Source: Thiomicrospira sp. XS5
GTDB taxonomy: Bacteria > Pseudomonadota > Gammaproteobacteria > Thiomicrospirales > Thiomicrospiraceae
NCBI RefSeq assembly: GCF_001507555.1
Contig: NZ_LQBO01000001.1
Location: 2,046,001 to 2,110,000 of the forward strand
Length of the DNA: 64,000 nt
Reading direction: 5' to 3'
In this document: positions 54,459 to 63,661 of the stretch, in pieces
How positions within the stretch are numbered: the first letter of the stretch is position 1
Layout of the letters: every line of letters begins with the position of its first letter
Position numbers and translations under genes: made by a program
The notes under the pieces: generated by a model
Told to the model about the DNA's origin: nothing
What the model saw: the letters and a program-made list of their open reading frames with translations, nothing else
Database searches by the model: none

Positions 54459-55316
54459 ATGCAGTCACAACAACAATATGAACAAAAAATCAGCTTGGAA
54501 TTCTTCCCGCCCCGCACCGAAAAAGGCATGGAAAAGCTGAAAACCGTTATTCAGGAACTCACGCCGATTCAACCGGAATACATGTCCGTGACCTACGGCG
54601 CCGGTGGCACCACCCAAAGCCGGACCATCGATACGGTGCGTTACATCCAAACCGAAACCGATAACGAAGCAGCGCCGCACTTGACCTGCATCGGCGCGTC
54701 CGAGGAAAGTGTTCTGGAACTGCTCGACACTTACGAAGCCATGGGCATCAAACGCATCGTCGCCCTACGCGGCGACTTGCCGTCCGGCATGATGGACCCA
54801 GGCGAATTCAAATACGCCAGTGATCTCATCGCCTTCATCCGACGCGAGCGTGGCGACACCTTCAAGCTGGAAGTGGCCGCCTACCCGGAAACCCATCCAC
54901 AGGCACGTAACTGCAATATCGGCATCAAATGGTTCAAACACAAGGTGGAACAAGGCGCCGACTCCGCCATCACCCAATATTTTTACAATGTTGACAGCTA
55001 CCTGTACTTCATCGACAACTGCGAACGCTCCGGCATCGACCTACCAATTGTGCCGGGCATCATGCCGATCACCAACTATGAAAACCTGGTGCGCTTCTCC
55101 GAAGGCTGCGGCGCGGAAGTGCCCCGCTGGTTGAAATGCCGCTTGGAAAGCTTTGAAGACGACCAGGAAAGTTTGCTGGCATTCGGAGAAGACGTGGTCA
55201 CGGAACTGTCACAACGTTTGCTGGACGCCGGTGCCCCCGGTCTGCACTTTTACAGCATGAACCAATCCAAACCTGTATTGAACATCGTCAAGCAACTGAC
55301 GTTTAAAGACCGTTGA
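54459..55316 (+). CDS. metF: 5,10-Methylenetetrahydrofolate reductase
   Basis: The 285-residue flavoprotein begins KISLEFFPPRTEKGMEKL and has MSVTYGAGGTTQSRT, IKRIVALRGDLP and PIVPGIMPITNYENLVRFS, all conserved in MetF. It supplies 5-methyl-THF for methionine synthesis. AAGGAA precedes the ATG; an AT-rich-loop hairpin (CGCCGTTTAATACGGCG) lies between metK and metF. Confidence 0.96.
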   Translation: MQSQQQYEQKISLEFFPPRTEKGMEKLKTVIQELTPIQPEYMSVTYGAGGTTQSRTIDTVRYIQTETDNEAAPHLTCIGASEESVLELLDTYEAMGIKRIVALRGDLPSGMMDPGEFKYASDLIAFIRRERGDTFKLEVAAYPETHPQARNCNIGIKWFKHKVEQGADSAITQYFYNVDSYLYFIDNCERSGIDLPIVPGIMPITNYENLVRFSEGCGAEVPRWLKCRLESFEDDQESLLAFGEDVVTELSQRLLDAGAPGLHFYSMNQSKPVLNIVKQLTFKDR

Positions 55317-55329
55317 TTTCAGGCGCCTC

Positions 55330-56079
55330 ATGAGAATTCCGCGTTTCTACCTGCCCGCCGAACTGACCGCCGGGCAAACCCTGTCTTTAGACAAGGATCA
55401 GGCGCATTACGCCCTGACGGTGTTGCGCTTGAAACATGACCGACCGGTCGAAGTCTTTGACGGGCGCGGTACCTGTGCCCAAGCCACGCTGATGCACACC
55501 AGTCGCCGCACCGCCGACGTGGTCATCGAAAGTACGGCCTCGCCGGTGACCGAATCGCCGTTGGAAACGGTTTTATTGCAAGGCATCTCCAAGGGCGACC
55601 GCATGGATTACAGCATCCAGAAAGCGGTGGAACTCGGCGTGACCCGCATTCAACCCTTGTTCACCGAACGGTGTGATGTGAAGCTGAGCGGCGACAAACT
55701 GAACAAGAAACGTCGTCAATGGCAAGACATCGCCATCAACGCCTGTGAGCAATCCAACCGCAATGTGGTGCCGGAGATTGCCCAACCCGAAACCTACCAG
55801 GCCTGGCTGAAAGCCGCGAACACCCCGAGGGGCCTAGTGCTCAGTCCCACGGCGGAACACTCGCTGACCACGTTGAACCCGAGTTTGGCGGAAAGCCCCA
55901 TTCACTTGCTTATCGGGCCGGAAGGCGGCTTGACGGACGATGAAGTCGACCAAGCCGTGGCCGCGGGCTTGACGGCCATCCAACTTGGGCCGCGCATTTT
56001 GCGCACCGAAACCGCCGCCCCGGTGATTTTGGCGGCCTTGCAGGCCCTATGGGGCGATTTCGCCGTTGCCCTCGCGTGA
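55330..56079 (+). CDS. rsmE: 16S rRNA m3U1498 methyltransferase RsmE
   Basis: The 249-residue SPOUT enzyme has MRIPRFYLPAEL at the start (PUA-like part), KGDRMDYSIQKAVELGVTRIQPLFTERC and the knot region LLIGPEGGLTDDEV...LGPRILRTETA. It methylates U1498 of 16S rRNA. It starts 13 bases after metF. A CCAGGCCTGG copy at 55797 is read as Gln-Ala-Trp. Confidence 0.94.
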   Translation: MRIPRFYLPAELTAGQTLSLDKDQAHYALTVLRLKHDRPVEVFDGRGTCAQATLMHTSRRTADVVIESTASPVTESPLETVLLQGISKGDRMDYSIQKAVELGVTRIQPLFTERCDVKLSGDKLNKKRRQWQDIAINACEQSNRNVVPEIAQPETYQAWLKAANTPRGLVLSPTAEHSLTTLNPSLAESPIHLLIGPEGGLTDDEVDQAVAAGLTAIQLGPRILRTETAAPVILAALQALWGDFAVALA

Positions 56080-56118
56080 TGCAAACGGCGGCCTGCAAAC
56101 CGGAAACGATTTTGTATA

Positions 56119-56282
56119 ATGAGAGCTTTGCATGAGTGAGATGCGAGAGAAAAATGAGGAAAAAACTGACTGATCAAGGCGTAAAACGCAGCTAATAGCT
56201 CGCTATTGGCAAGTTTTACAACGACAATCAGGCGGTTTTTAACCATTTTTATCCGTGTAATCATCTCGTACAAAGCTCTCAT
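56119..56282. repeat. 164-bp inverted-repeat element (MITE- or ERIC-like)
   Basis: Bounded by perfect 12-base inverted ends ATGAGAGCTTTG (56119-56130) and CAAAGCTCTCAT (56271-56282). Inside, a long imperfect stem is centred at about 56200: GTAAAAC (56181) with GTTTTAC (56212), and TAATAG with CTATTG around the loop CTCG. It fills the gap between rsmE and gshA. An antisense open frame crosses it but has no ribosome site. No transposase. Confidence 0.65.
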
Positions 56283-56312
56283 AACCTTTACTGTTTAACA
56301 TTCGAGAACACT

Positions 56313-57629
56313 ATGCCATTATCAACCAATCAAGTCCCCCACCTGCAAACGGCCCTCACCGGTCCCCTTCTGGAACTGGAAGAACATTTGCTTAATCACC
56401 AGGCGGACATCGAATGCTGGTTCCGAAAACAATTTAAAGAAACACCCGCGCCTTTCTATGCGTCGGTGGATTTGCGCAACGCCGGTTATAAACTGGCGCC
56501 GGTTGATACCAATCTGTTCCCGGCCGGTTTCAACAACCTGCACCCGGACTTACGCCCTTTGGCGATTCAAGCCGCGCAAAGCGCCGTCACCCAAGCCTGT
56601 CCGATTGCCGACGGCGTTCTGCTGATTCCGGAAAACCATACCCGAAACCAGTTTTATCTGGAGAACCTTGCCGTCTTGCAGGAAATCCTGATTGCCGCCG
56701 GCTACGAAGTGCACATCGGCAGCCTGAACCCGGAAATCACCGAGCGCACCGAAATCGAACTGCCGTCCGGCAAAACGCTGGTGCTCCGCCCACTGGAAAA
56801 ACAAGACGATCGCGTTGGGGTTGACGACTTCTTCCCATGCGCCGTGCTGTTGAACAACGATTTGTCCAGCGGCCGCCCGGAGATTCTGGAAAACATCGAT
56901 CAAACCTTACTGCCGCCGCTGGACTTGGGCTGGGCCGACCGCTTTAAAACCGAACATTTCGACCACTACAAAAACGTTTCCAACGAGTTTTCGAAAATGG
57001 TCGACATCGACCCTTGGTTGATCAACCCCATGTCGATGCAATGCGGTCCGGTGGACTTTAAGGAACGTGAAGGATTGGAATGTCTGGCCGGCGCGGTCAA
57101 TACCGTATTGCAGGAAACCCAGCGTTATTATGACCAGCACGACATCGCCTGTAAGCCATTCGCCATCGTCAAATCCGACAGCGGCACCTACGGCATGGCC
57201 ATCATGTCAGTGAATACACCCGACGACATTCTGAGTTTGAACCGTAAGCAACGCAATAAAATGTCTTCCGCCAAAGAAGGCCTCGTCGCCAAACAAATGC
57301 TGGTGCAGGAAGGCGTTTACACCCACGAAACCATCGATGATGCCGTAGCGGAACCCGTTGTCTATATGATTCACAATCAGGTGGTCGGTGGTTTTTACCG
57401 CGTACACACCGGTAAAACGGCCACGGATAACTTAAATTCGCCGGGCATGCATTTCGAATCCCTGTCGTTTGCGACGTCCTGCGTGATGCCGGATCAAACC
57501 CAGGCCCCGGATGCCAGCCCGAACCGCTTCTATGCTTACGGCGTAGTGGCCCGCCTGGCCTTGCTGGCCGCGGCACGTGAAATCGCCGATGCCAAACGCG
57601 AAGCCGCCGATGTAAAGGCCGCGTCATGA
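56313..57629 (+). CDS. gshA: Glutamate-cysteine ligase (GshA, proteobacterial ferrooxidans type)
   Basis: The 438-residue protein matches the family of glutamate-cysteine ligases first defined in acidithiobacilli, unrelated in length to E. coli GshA (about 518): STNQVPHLQTALTGPLLELE, SVDLRNAGYKLAPVDTNLFPAGFNN and FAIVKSDSGTYGMAIM. It makes gamma-glutamylcysteine. Its end overlaps gshB by four bases, confirming the glutathione role. Confidence 0.9.
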   Translation: MPLSTNQVPHLQTALTGPLLELEEHLLNHQADIECWFRKQFKETPAPFYASVDLRNAGYKLAPVDTNLFPAGFNNLHPDLRPLAIQAAQSAVTQACPIADGVLLIPENHTRNQFYLENLAVLQEILIAAGYEVHIGSLNPEITERTEIELPSGKTLVLRPLEKQDDRVGVDDFFPCAVLLNNDLSSGRPEILENIDQTLLPPLDLGWADRFKTEHFDHYKNVSNEFSKMVDIDPWLINPMSMQCGPVDFKEREGLECLAGAVNTVLQETQRYYDQHDIACKPFAIVKSDSGTYGMAIMSVNTPDDILSLNRKQRNKMSSAKEGLVAKQMLVQEGVYTHETIDDAVAEPVVYMIHNQVVGGFYRVHTGKTATDNLNSPGMHFESLSFATSCVMPDQTQAPDASPNRFYAYGVVARLALLAAAREIADAKREAADVKAAS

Positions 57630-58597
57630 GTTTATTGAATGTCGGCATTGTGATGGACCCGATTGCGGACATCAAGCCTTATAAAGACAGCTCCTTCGCC
57701 ATGTTGCTGGAAGCCCAGCGACGCGGCCACCAACTGCACTATATGGAACCGACCGATCTGTTTTTAAAGAACGGTCGGCCCTTTGCCGAGACCACCGAAC
57801 TGAAAGTCTGGGACCGAGCCAAAAGCGATACCACCTCGCAGTTTTATGGTTTCGGCGCCAGCCATGAAACCGATTTGAGCGAATTGGATATTATTCTGAT
57901 TCGACAGGATCCGCCATTCAATAACGACTATCTGTACGCCACCCACATGCTGGAACTGGCCGAAGCACTGGGCGTGCTGGTGGTCAACAAACCGCAATCC
58001 CTGCGTGACGCCAATGAAAAACTGTTCGCCAGTTGGTTTCCGCAGTGCATTCCGCCGACACTGGTCGCCGCCGATGCCGCACGCTTGAAGCAATTCGTCC
58101 AAGACCACCAGGATGTCATCTTGAAGCCTTTGGATGCGATGGGCGGCGCGTCGATTTTCCGGGTCACCGCACAAGACCCGAACATCAACGTCATTATCGA
58201 AACCATGACCGACCACGGGCGTCATCACATTATGGCGCAAATTTATCTGCCGGAAATCAAACAGGGTGACAAACGCATTCTGCTGGTGAACGGTAAGCCG
58301 ATGCCGTATGCACTGGCGCGCATTCCCGCCGAAGGGGAAACCCGTGGCAATATCGCCGCCGGCGGCCAAGGCGTGGGCGTAGCGTTAACGGAACGGGATG
58401 AATGGTTGTGTGAACAGATTGCGCCGACCTTGCGTCGCAAAGGGTTGCATTTCGTCGGATTGGACGTCATCGGCGATTACATCACCGAAATCAACGTGAC
58501 CAGCCCGACTTGCATTCGGGAGTTGGACGAACAATACGGGTTGAACATCGCCGGTGAACTGTTTGACCACCTCGAAAGCTTAATGCCGCCGGCTTAA
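57626..58597 (+). CDS. gshB: Glutathione synthetase
   Basis: The 323-residue ATP-grasp enzyme has MDPIADIKPYKDSSFAMLLEA, RQDPPFNNDYLYATH, VVNKPQSLRDANEKLF, KPLDAMGGASIFR and VTSPTCIRELD. It joins glycine to gamma-glutamylcysteine. Translationally coupled to gshA and followed by the palindromic terminator at 58638. Confidence 0.96.
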   Translation: MSLLNVGIVMDPIADIKPYKDSSFAMLLEAQRRGHQLHYMEPTDLFLKNGRPFAETTELKVWDRAKSDTTSQFYGFGASHETDLSELDIILIRQDPPFNNDYLYATHMLELAEALGVLVVNKPQSLRDANEKLFASWFPQCIPPTLVAADAARLKQFVQDHQDVILKPLDAMGGASIFRVTAQDPNINVIIETMTDHGRHHIMAQIYLPEIKQGDKRILLVNGKPMPYALARIPAEGETRGNIAAGGQGVGVALTERDEWLCEQIAPTLRRKGLHFVGLDVIGDYITEINVTSPTCIRELDEQYGLNIAGELFDHLESLMPPA

Positions 58598-58637
58598 AGC
58601 CAATTGCTCGCCGATCACGTCTGTTGAGTTCGAATAT

Positions 58638-58665
58638 GAAAAACGCCCAGGCCTGGGCGTTTTTC
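58638..58665. terminator. Convergent terminator with CCAGGCCTGG core
   Basis: AAAAACGCCC-AGGCCT-GGGCGTTTTT between gshB (plus) and the chemoreceptor gene (minus), almost identical to the one at 44248-44277. Repeat at 58647-58656. Confidence 0.8.
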
Positions 58666-58668
58666 CGT

Positions 58669-61317
58669 TTATCCGGCGCGTAACGCCGGGAGCGGTTCGG
58701 TGCGGCTGTGCTCGAACACGGCCGGCTCCAAAGACCCCAACGCCTTGTCGAGCTTCTCGGTGACGATGACGAATTCATCCAACATACCATCCTGTAAGGA
58801 TAGGGTGTTGAAATCTTCCGGTAGATTCTTGGCGTCGCGGCACTCCAGCACCAATTTCACCAGATTGTGCTGTCGGGCGTGCAGCTCCACGACTTCCTTC
58901 ATTTGATCCAAGGCTTCCAGGGACGGATCGGCGCTCAATAACTGCCCCAATGCCTGACCGACACTGCAACGGCTCGGATCCACGGCCGCCTGCAAGTCGA
59001 TATCCACCTCCATGCCGCACAAATAAGACTGAATCATGGTACGCCAGATACGCATTTTCTGACGGGCTTCGGACAATCGCACACCGTGTACCGCGGGATA
59101 ACTTTGCGCTTTCCCCTGCATCACGCTTTCACTGATTTGGAACTTCTGTACTTCATTGGTCAGCAGACTGGCCTGGTCATGCAAAGATTCCGCCGACGCC
59201 GAGGTTTCTTCCACCAGCGCGGCGTTGTTTTGAATGTTTTCGTCCAAGGAACCGAGCGCGCGGGTCACTTCCGACACACTTTGTTGTTGATCGCTGATGG
59301 ATACCGTAACGGTTTCCAGTGTCTCCCCGATTTTGGCAACACTCTCGTTGACTTGCTTAAACACATCATGCGACTGCTGAACCCGCTCTGCGCCTTCATT
59401 AATACGCTGCCCGGAGTCCTCAATCAGTTTTTTGATTTCCTGAGCCGCACCGGCGGACTTGGCGGCCAACGTACGCACTTCATTCGCCACCACCGCAAAA
59501 CCGCGCCCGTGCTCACCGGCTCGCGCCGCTTCCACTGCGGCATTCAATGCCAATAAATTGGTCTGGAAGGCGATGCTGTCAATCATGCCGATGATATCGC
59601 CGATCTTAGTGGAAGTTTCCCGAATGCTGTCCATGGCTTCCACCGACGCCAACATCACTTCACCGGCCTTGTCGTTTTCCTGCATGGTTTGTTGCGTTAA
59701 GTCGGACACCTCCCCCAACGCTTGGGTATTTTCCATTTGCAGCTGGTTAATATTTTGCATGGTGGCGTTCAACTCTTCCAATGTCGCGGCGGCTTGCTGA
59801 GTACGCACCGATAAATCGTTGGCGGCCTTGGCCGAATCGCTGGACGCATTACTGGCCGACGCCGACACCTCTTTGATTTGCAGCATGATGACGCTCAAAT
59901 TATCCAACGACACATTCATCGCGCCTTTCATCGCCGCCAAGGAACCTTGCAAATCTTTTTCCACCCGCGTGGTCATATTGCCGGACGCCAGATTGACCAT
60001 CACCCCAACCATGTCTTCCAAGGCCCCGTTCATGGTCGCCAACAAGGCATTGATGTCGGTCGCCGTGGTGTGGAAAAAGCCTTCCAACCCTTGGGTGTTA
60101 AGTTTGATATCGGTATGACCTTTCGACGCCAATGACAAGGCATTGTTCAAGGTATCTTCAATACTGCGCTGCTGCGTCAAATCCATCCATTCGACAATGG
60201 TCCCGATGCGCTTTTTCTCGTCGTTGATGACCGGTTGCATCGTCAATTTCAAAATTAAATTTCCGACCGAAATTTCCGCCACGTGCCGATCGGTCAAGTT
60301 CGCCAACAACGCTTGTTGATGCTGCGGATGACGATGGAACACGTCAACGGATTTTCCGACTAAATGATCGGCGTCGAACCCCGGCACTTCTTCGGCGATG
60401 GAAGCCGCGTTGCGCTTCAGTAAACCGTGAAGCGCATGATTCAAATAGATAATGTCATTATTCTGGTCGGCCACCATCATATTGGTCGTGGCGCTGTCGA
60501 GTGCGACTTTCAAACGAGTGTTTTCATGCAATTGCCGGGTGCGTTGCGCGGTTTCCGCCCCCACTTGCGTTTGCATCATTTTCACCGAGGCCAATACGCC
60601 GCTTAAGGAATGGAAGCCGTAGGTTTCCAAGTCGGAATGAAAGTTGCCGCTGCGCACTTGCGTCATGATTTGACGGGCTTTCTTCAAGCGTGAGAAAACA
60701 TAGCGCCGCCCCATAAAGGTGCCCACCAACAGAATCGCCGCGACGGGCAAACCGACCGCCGCGGGAATCGTCAACAAACCGGCCGAGGTCACGGCTTGCA
60801 AAGCGATTAAGAACACAATCAACGACACCATGACGTTGACCGGATGAATGTGATGAAAGAGGTTGAAGCGTCGGGACGGGTTCATCAAATAACCTTGACG
60901 AATCGACGCTTTGCCACGTTGAATTTGTTGGTAAAGGGCAGCCGCGGCCGCCTTTTCTTCGTCCGAAATGCGAGTCCGGACCGACTGATACCCCACCAGT
61001 TTGTTATCGCGCAATACCGGCGTGATATTGGCTTTCACCCAATAAAAATCGCCATTCTTACAACGGTTCTTAACGTATTGCGTCCAGGGTTTGCCTTGTT
61101 TGAGCGTTTGCCATAAATCTTTGAACACCGCCGCCGGCACATCCGGGTGCCGCAAAATATTATGCGGTTGGCCAATTAATTCCTGGCGGGTGTAACCGGA
61201 TATATCGACAAAATCATCGTTACATTCAATAATGGTTCCGTTCAAATCCGTCGTCGAAATAATCGTCGACCCCGGCGCCACCGCTCGTTCGTTTCCTGTC
61301 AGCTCTACTTTTTTCAT
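58669..61317 (-). CDS. PAS-containing methyl-accepting chemotaxis protein with CZB-like tail
   Basis: About 882 residues. An Aer-type PAS domain (about 20-115; [32 protein letters not shown]) is followed by a hydrophobic segment (about 165-205), a second PAS domain (about 270-390), a HAMP-like part and the signalling domain with the hairpin tip [23 protein letters not shown]. The tail (from about 755) resembles the zinc-binding CZB domain: [16 protein letters not shown] and LHARQH, but the first histidine ligand appears to be missing. Probably senses redox or energy state. The start at 61317 is less certain than the GTG at 61335. Confidence 0.85.
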   Translation of the reverse strand: MKKVELTGNERAVAPGSTIISTTDLNGTIIECNDDFVDISGYTRQELIGQPHNILRHPDVPAAVFKDLWQTLKQGKPWTQYVKNRCKNGDFYWVKANITPVLRDNKLVGYQSVRTRISDEEKAAAAALYQQIQRGKASIRQGYLMNPSRRFNLFHHIHPVNVMVSLIVFLIALQAVTSAGLLTIPAAVGLPVAAILLVGTFMGRRYVFSRLKKARQIMTQVRSGNFHSDLETYGFHSLSGVLASVKMMQTQVGAETAQRTRQLHENTRLKVALDSATTNMMVADQNNDIIYLNHALHGLLKRNAASIAEEVPGFDADHLVGKSVDVFHRHPQHQQALLANLTDRHVAEISVGNLILKLTMQPVINDEKKRIGTIVEWMDLTQQRSIEDTLNNALSLASKGHTDIKLNTQGLEGFFHTTATDINALLATMNGALEDMVGVMVNLASGNMTTRVEKDLQGSLAAMKGAMNVSLDNLSVIMLQIKEVSASASNASSDSAKAANDLSVRTQQAAATLEELNATMQNINQLQMENTQALGEVSDLTQQTMQENDKAGEVMLASVEAMDSIRETSTKIGDIIGMIDSIAFQTNLLALNAAVEAARAGEHGRGFAVVANEVRTLAAKSAGAAQEIKKLIEDSGQRINEGAERVQQSHDVFKQVNESVAKIGETLETVTVSISDQQQSVSEVTRALGSLDENIQNNAALVEETSASAESLHDQASLLTNEVQKFQISESVMQGKAQSYPAVHGVRLSEARQKMRIWRTMIQSYLCGMEVDIDLQAAVDPSRCSVGQALGQLLSADPSLEALDQMKEVVELHARQHNLVKLVLECRDAKNLPEDFNTLSLQDGMLDEFVIVTEKLDKALGSLEPAVFEHSRTEPLPALRAG

Positions 61318-61543
61318 TTTTAACCGTTTTTTCACCCTTTAAGGGTTAGAATAACCACATTTAAGACACAGATCATCACGGCAGACAGTTACTCCCCGGC
61401 GCTGGGAACTCAATAACATTTGGACTTGAAAAGGCTTAAAGCACAAGAACATTTGTTTACGCGGATGAACCTTTTCTCATTATAAGCATATTTTATAAAA
61501 ACCCAAATTTTGTTTTATCCAATACATTTCAAGTAAATTCCAT

Positions 61544-62587
61544 ATGATATTCAACGGTTTTCCATTCAAGCACTTCGCCATCGCTGTCCTCGCCCTTTGG
61601 GGACTGACCGCCTGTTCTTCGCCCACCCAAACCGTTCAGGAAGTGTTTTACGTCTTTGGCACCGAAGTCCGAGTCGAAATCGTGGATGCCCCCCAAGCGA
61701 AAGCCGAAAAAGCCATTCAAGGTATTGAAGCCACTTTCCAACAGTTCAATCAGGATTGGCACGCTTGGGAAAAAGGCGGCATTCTCGGCAACATCAACGA
61801 TGCCATCGCCGCCCAGCAACCAATCACCCTGCCCGACAGCGTGAAACGCTTTATTCTCAAGTCTCAAACCCTCGCGGCTGAATCGGATTACCTGTTCGAC
61901 CCCGGCATCGGCCAATTAATTGAGCTCTGGGGGTTTCACTCCGAAGACTGGCACGGGCCGCCGCCCAGTGAAGAAACCCTCCAGGCCTGGTTAAAATCGC
62001 GCCCGTCCATTCGCGACATCTACTTCAAAGACAATGCGCTTTACAGCCGCAACCCGAATGTGCGTCTCGACTTCGGCGGCAATGCCAAAGGCCTCGCGCT
62101 CGACCTGGCGATTAACAGTTTATTGAACACCGGCATTGAAAACGCCATCGTTAATATCGGCGGCGACATGCGCATCATCGGTTCCAAGAACCCGGAAAAC
62201 CACCAGGCCTGGCGCATCGGCATCCAAGACCCGGACCACCCGAAGACCGCCTTGGCGAGCCTGCAAATCAACGGCGACGAAAGCATCGTTACCTCTGGCA
62301 CCTATCAGCGTTACTTCACTTGGAAAGGCAAACGTTACAGCCACATCATTAACCCGAATACCGGTTACCCGGCGGACCACTTCATTTCCGTGACGGTGGT
62401 GCACCCGGATGCCACCACCGCCGATGCCGCCGCCACCGCTTTGATGATTGCCGGGCCCTCCGGTTGGGAAAAAATCGCCCGTCAAATGGGCATCACCGAA
62501 GCGTTCATGGTGGACGAAAACCGCCAAACCTACGCCACACCGAGCATGGAAAAACGCTTGCACTTGCTGGATACGAAAAACTCGTAA
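61544..62587 (+). CDS. apbE: FAD:protein FMN transferase (ApbE lipoprotein)
   Basis: The 347-residue protein has a lipoprotein signal ending LTAC at about residue 22, then the ApbE domain: VFYVFGTEVRVEI, RLDFGGNAKGLALDLA, AIVNIGGDMR and YSHIINPNTGYPADHFISVTVV followed by DAAATALM. It attaches FMN to threonines of periplasmic proteins such as NQR or RNF subunits. Two CCAGGCCTGG copies lie 222 bases apart (61981 and 62203), both read as Gln-Ala-Trp. Confidence 0.92.
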   Translation: MIFNGFPFKHFAIAVLALWGLTACSSPTQTVQEVFYVFGTEVRVEIVDAPQAKAEKAIQGIEATFQQFNQDWHAWEKGGILGNINDAIAAQQPITLPDSVKRFILKSQTLAAESDYLFDPGIGQLIELWGFHSEDWHGPPPSEETLQAWLKSRPSIRDIYFKDNALYSRNPNVRLDFGGNAKGLALDLAINSLLNTGIENAIVNIGGDMRIIGSKNPENHQAWRIGIQDPDHPKTALASLQINGDESIVTSGTYQRYFTWKGKRYSHIINPNTGYPADHFISVTVVHPDATTADAAATALMIAGPSGWEKIARQMGITEAFMVDENRQTYATPSMEKRLHLLDTKNS

Positions 62588-62652
62588 AAAAACCGTCAAA
62601 ACCGATCACTAAAAAATCAACGCGATTTGGCAAGCTGATATAATTTACGGCT

Positions 62653-63219
62653 ATGGAACAGCTGAACTCACTCGAACATCATTTTCTCATCGCCATGCCG
62701 AACCTGGCTGAAAGCTGGTTCGACAAAACGCTGGTGTACATTGTCGAAGACAACGAACACGGTTCGATGGGGCTGGTCGTCAACCTGGAACACGGTTTGA
62801 CCGTCGAACAACTGCTTGAACATTTCGAACTGACCATTGAGCAACCGTCACCGCTGTTAGAACAGAACATCATGATGGGCGGCCCCATCGATATGGAGCA
62901 TGGCTTCATCCTCCACGAACCACAGGGCCATTGGCAAAAAAGTCTGCCGTTGCAAGACCGTTTGGCGATGACCGTCTCGGAAGATTTTCTTAAATCACTC
63001 GCCGAAGGCGACGCTCCGGAAAAACTGGTGGTGTGCCTTGGGTTCGCCGGCTGGGAAAAAGGCCAACTCAACGAAGAAATTCAGGCCAATAACTGGCTGA
63101 CGATTCCCTATAACGAAGCCCTGCTGTTTGACGTCCCCACCCATAAAAAGTGGCAAGTCGCCTTGAACACCCTCGGGATTTCGCCGGAGTCGCTTAGCAT
63201 GGATGCCGGCCATGACTAA
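62653..63219 (+). CDS. yqgE: YqgE/AlgH family protein
   Basis: The 188-residue protein is the conserved UPF0301 family: HHFLIAMPNLAESWFDKTLVYI, EHGSMGLVVN, GGPIDMEHGFILH and CLGFAGWEKGQLNEEI. Function is not settled. It overlaps ruvX, the common proteobacterial arrangement yqgE-ruvX-pyrB. Confidence 0.94.
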   Translation: MEQLNSLEHHFLIAMPNLAESWFDKTLVYIVEDNEHGSMGLVVNLEHGLTVEQLLEHFELTIEQPSPLLEQNIMMGGPIDMEHGFILHEPQGHWQKSLPLQDRLAMTVSEDFLKSLAEGDAPEKLVVCLGFAGWEKGQLNEEIQANNWLTIPYNEALLFDVPTHKKWQVALNTLGISPESLSMDAGHD

Positions 63220-63661
63220 GGCGGTTGATCCCCAAACGCTCGACGGCGTCATTCTGGGGTTCGACTTCGGGTTGCGGCGCATTGGCGTGGCCGTCGGCCA
63301 GACCATTACTCGCACCGCCACGCCGGAAGCCATCGTCCAAAGCCGGGATGGCAAACCGGACTGGGATCACATTACCCGCCTGTTCGAAACCTGGCACCCT
63401 GAAGCCGTGGTGGTGGGGTTGCCCATGCGACTGGACGGTGAAGAACAGGCCTTAACCCAGCCGGCTCGAAAATTCGGTCAACGCCTCAGCGGCCGTTATC
63501 AAACACCGGTGTTTTACATCGAAGAACAACTCAGCTCGATTGAAGCAGAACAACGCAACGTTGGTAGCAAAAAGTCATCCCAACCGATTGACGACCATGC
63601 GGCCCAAATCATTCTTGAAAACTGGTTAGACGCGCTCACGACACAGAAGGAAACATCATGA
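63203..63661 (+). CDS. ruvX: Pre-16S rRNA nuclease / Holliday junction resolvase-like YqgF
   Basis: The 152-residue protein has the RNase H-like start [31 protein letters not shown] and [11 protein letters not shown], and ends with [14 protein letters not shown]. YqgF trims the 5' end of 16S rRNA in E. coli. Either ATG at 63203 or ATG at 63212 could be the start. The stop overlaps pyrB. Confidence 0.92.
   Translation: MPAMTKAVDPQTLDGVILGFDFGLRRIGVAVGQTITRTATPEAIVQSRDGKPDWDHITRLFETWHPEAVVVGLPMRLDGEEQALTQPARKFGQRLSGRYQTPVFYIEEQLSSIEAEQRNVGSKKSSQPIDDHAAQIILENWLDALTTQKETS

Larger units (their letters stand above)
4257..62212. repeat. Dispersed 10-bp palindrome CCAGGCCTGG (19 copies)
   Basis: Exact copies start at 4257, 10074, 12404, 13331, 16201, 21004, 27531, 31320, 32175, 33585, 37200, 44259, 45517, 49655, 50949, 55797, 58647, 61981 and 62203. 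Thirteen are in genes and six between genes. One-mismatch copies include 1677, 5710, 15753, 24518, 32419, 32629, 46258, 47575 and 48313. The list spans the window; the feature limits are those of the first and last exact copy. Confidence 0.9.

Noticed and set aside
53579-54529. 316-codon open frame antisense to metK
   Set aside because: Antisense shadow of a highly conserved gene; no ribosome site and no recognisable domain.
55902-56282. 126-codon minus-strand frame running through the inverted-repeat element into rsmE
   Set aside because: No ribosome site and its second half is antisense to rsmE; the first half is explained by the repeat element.
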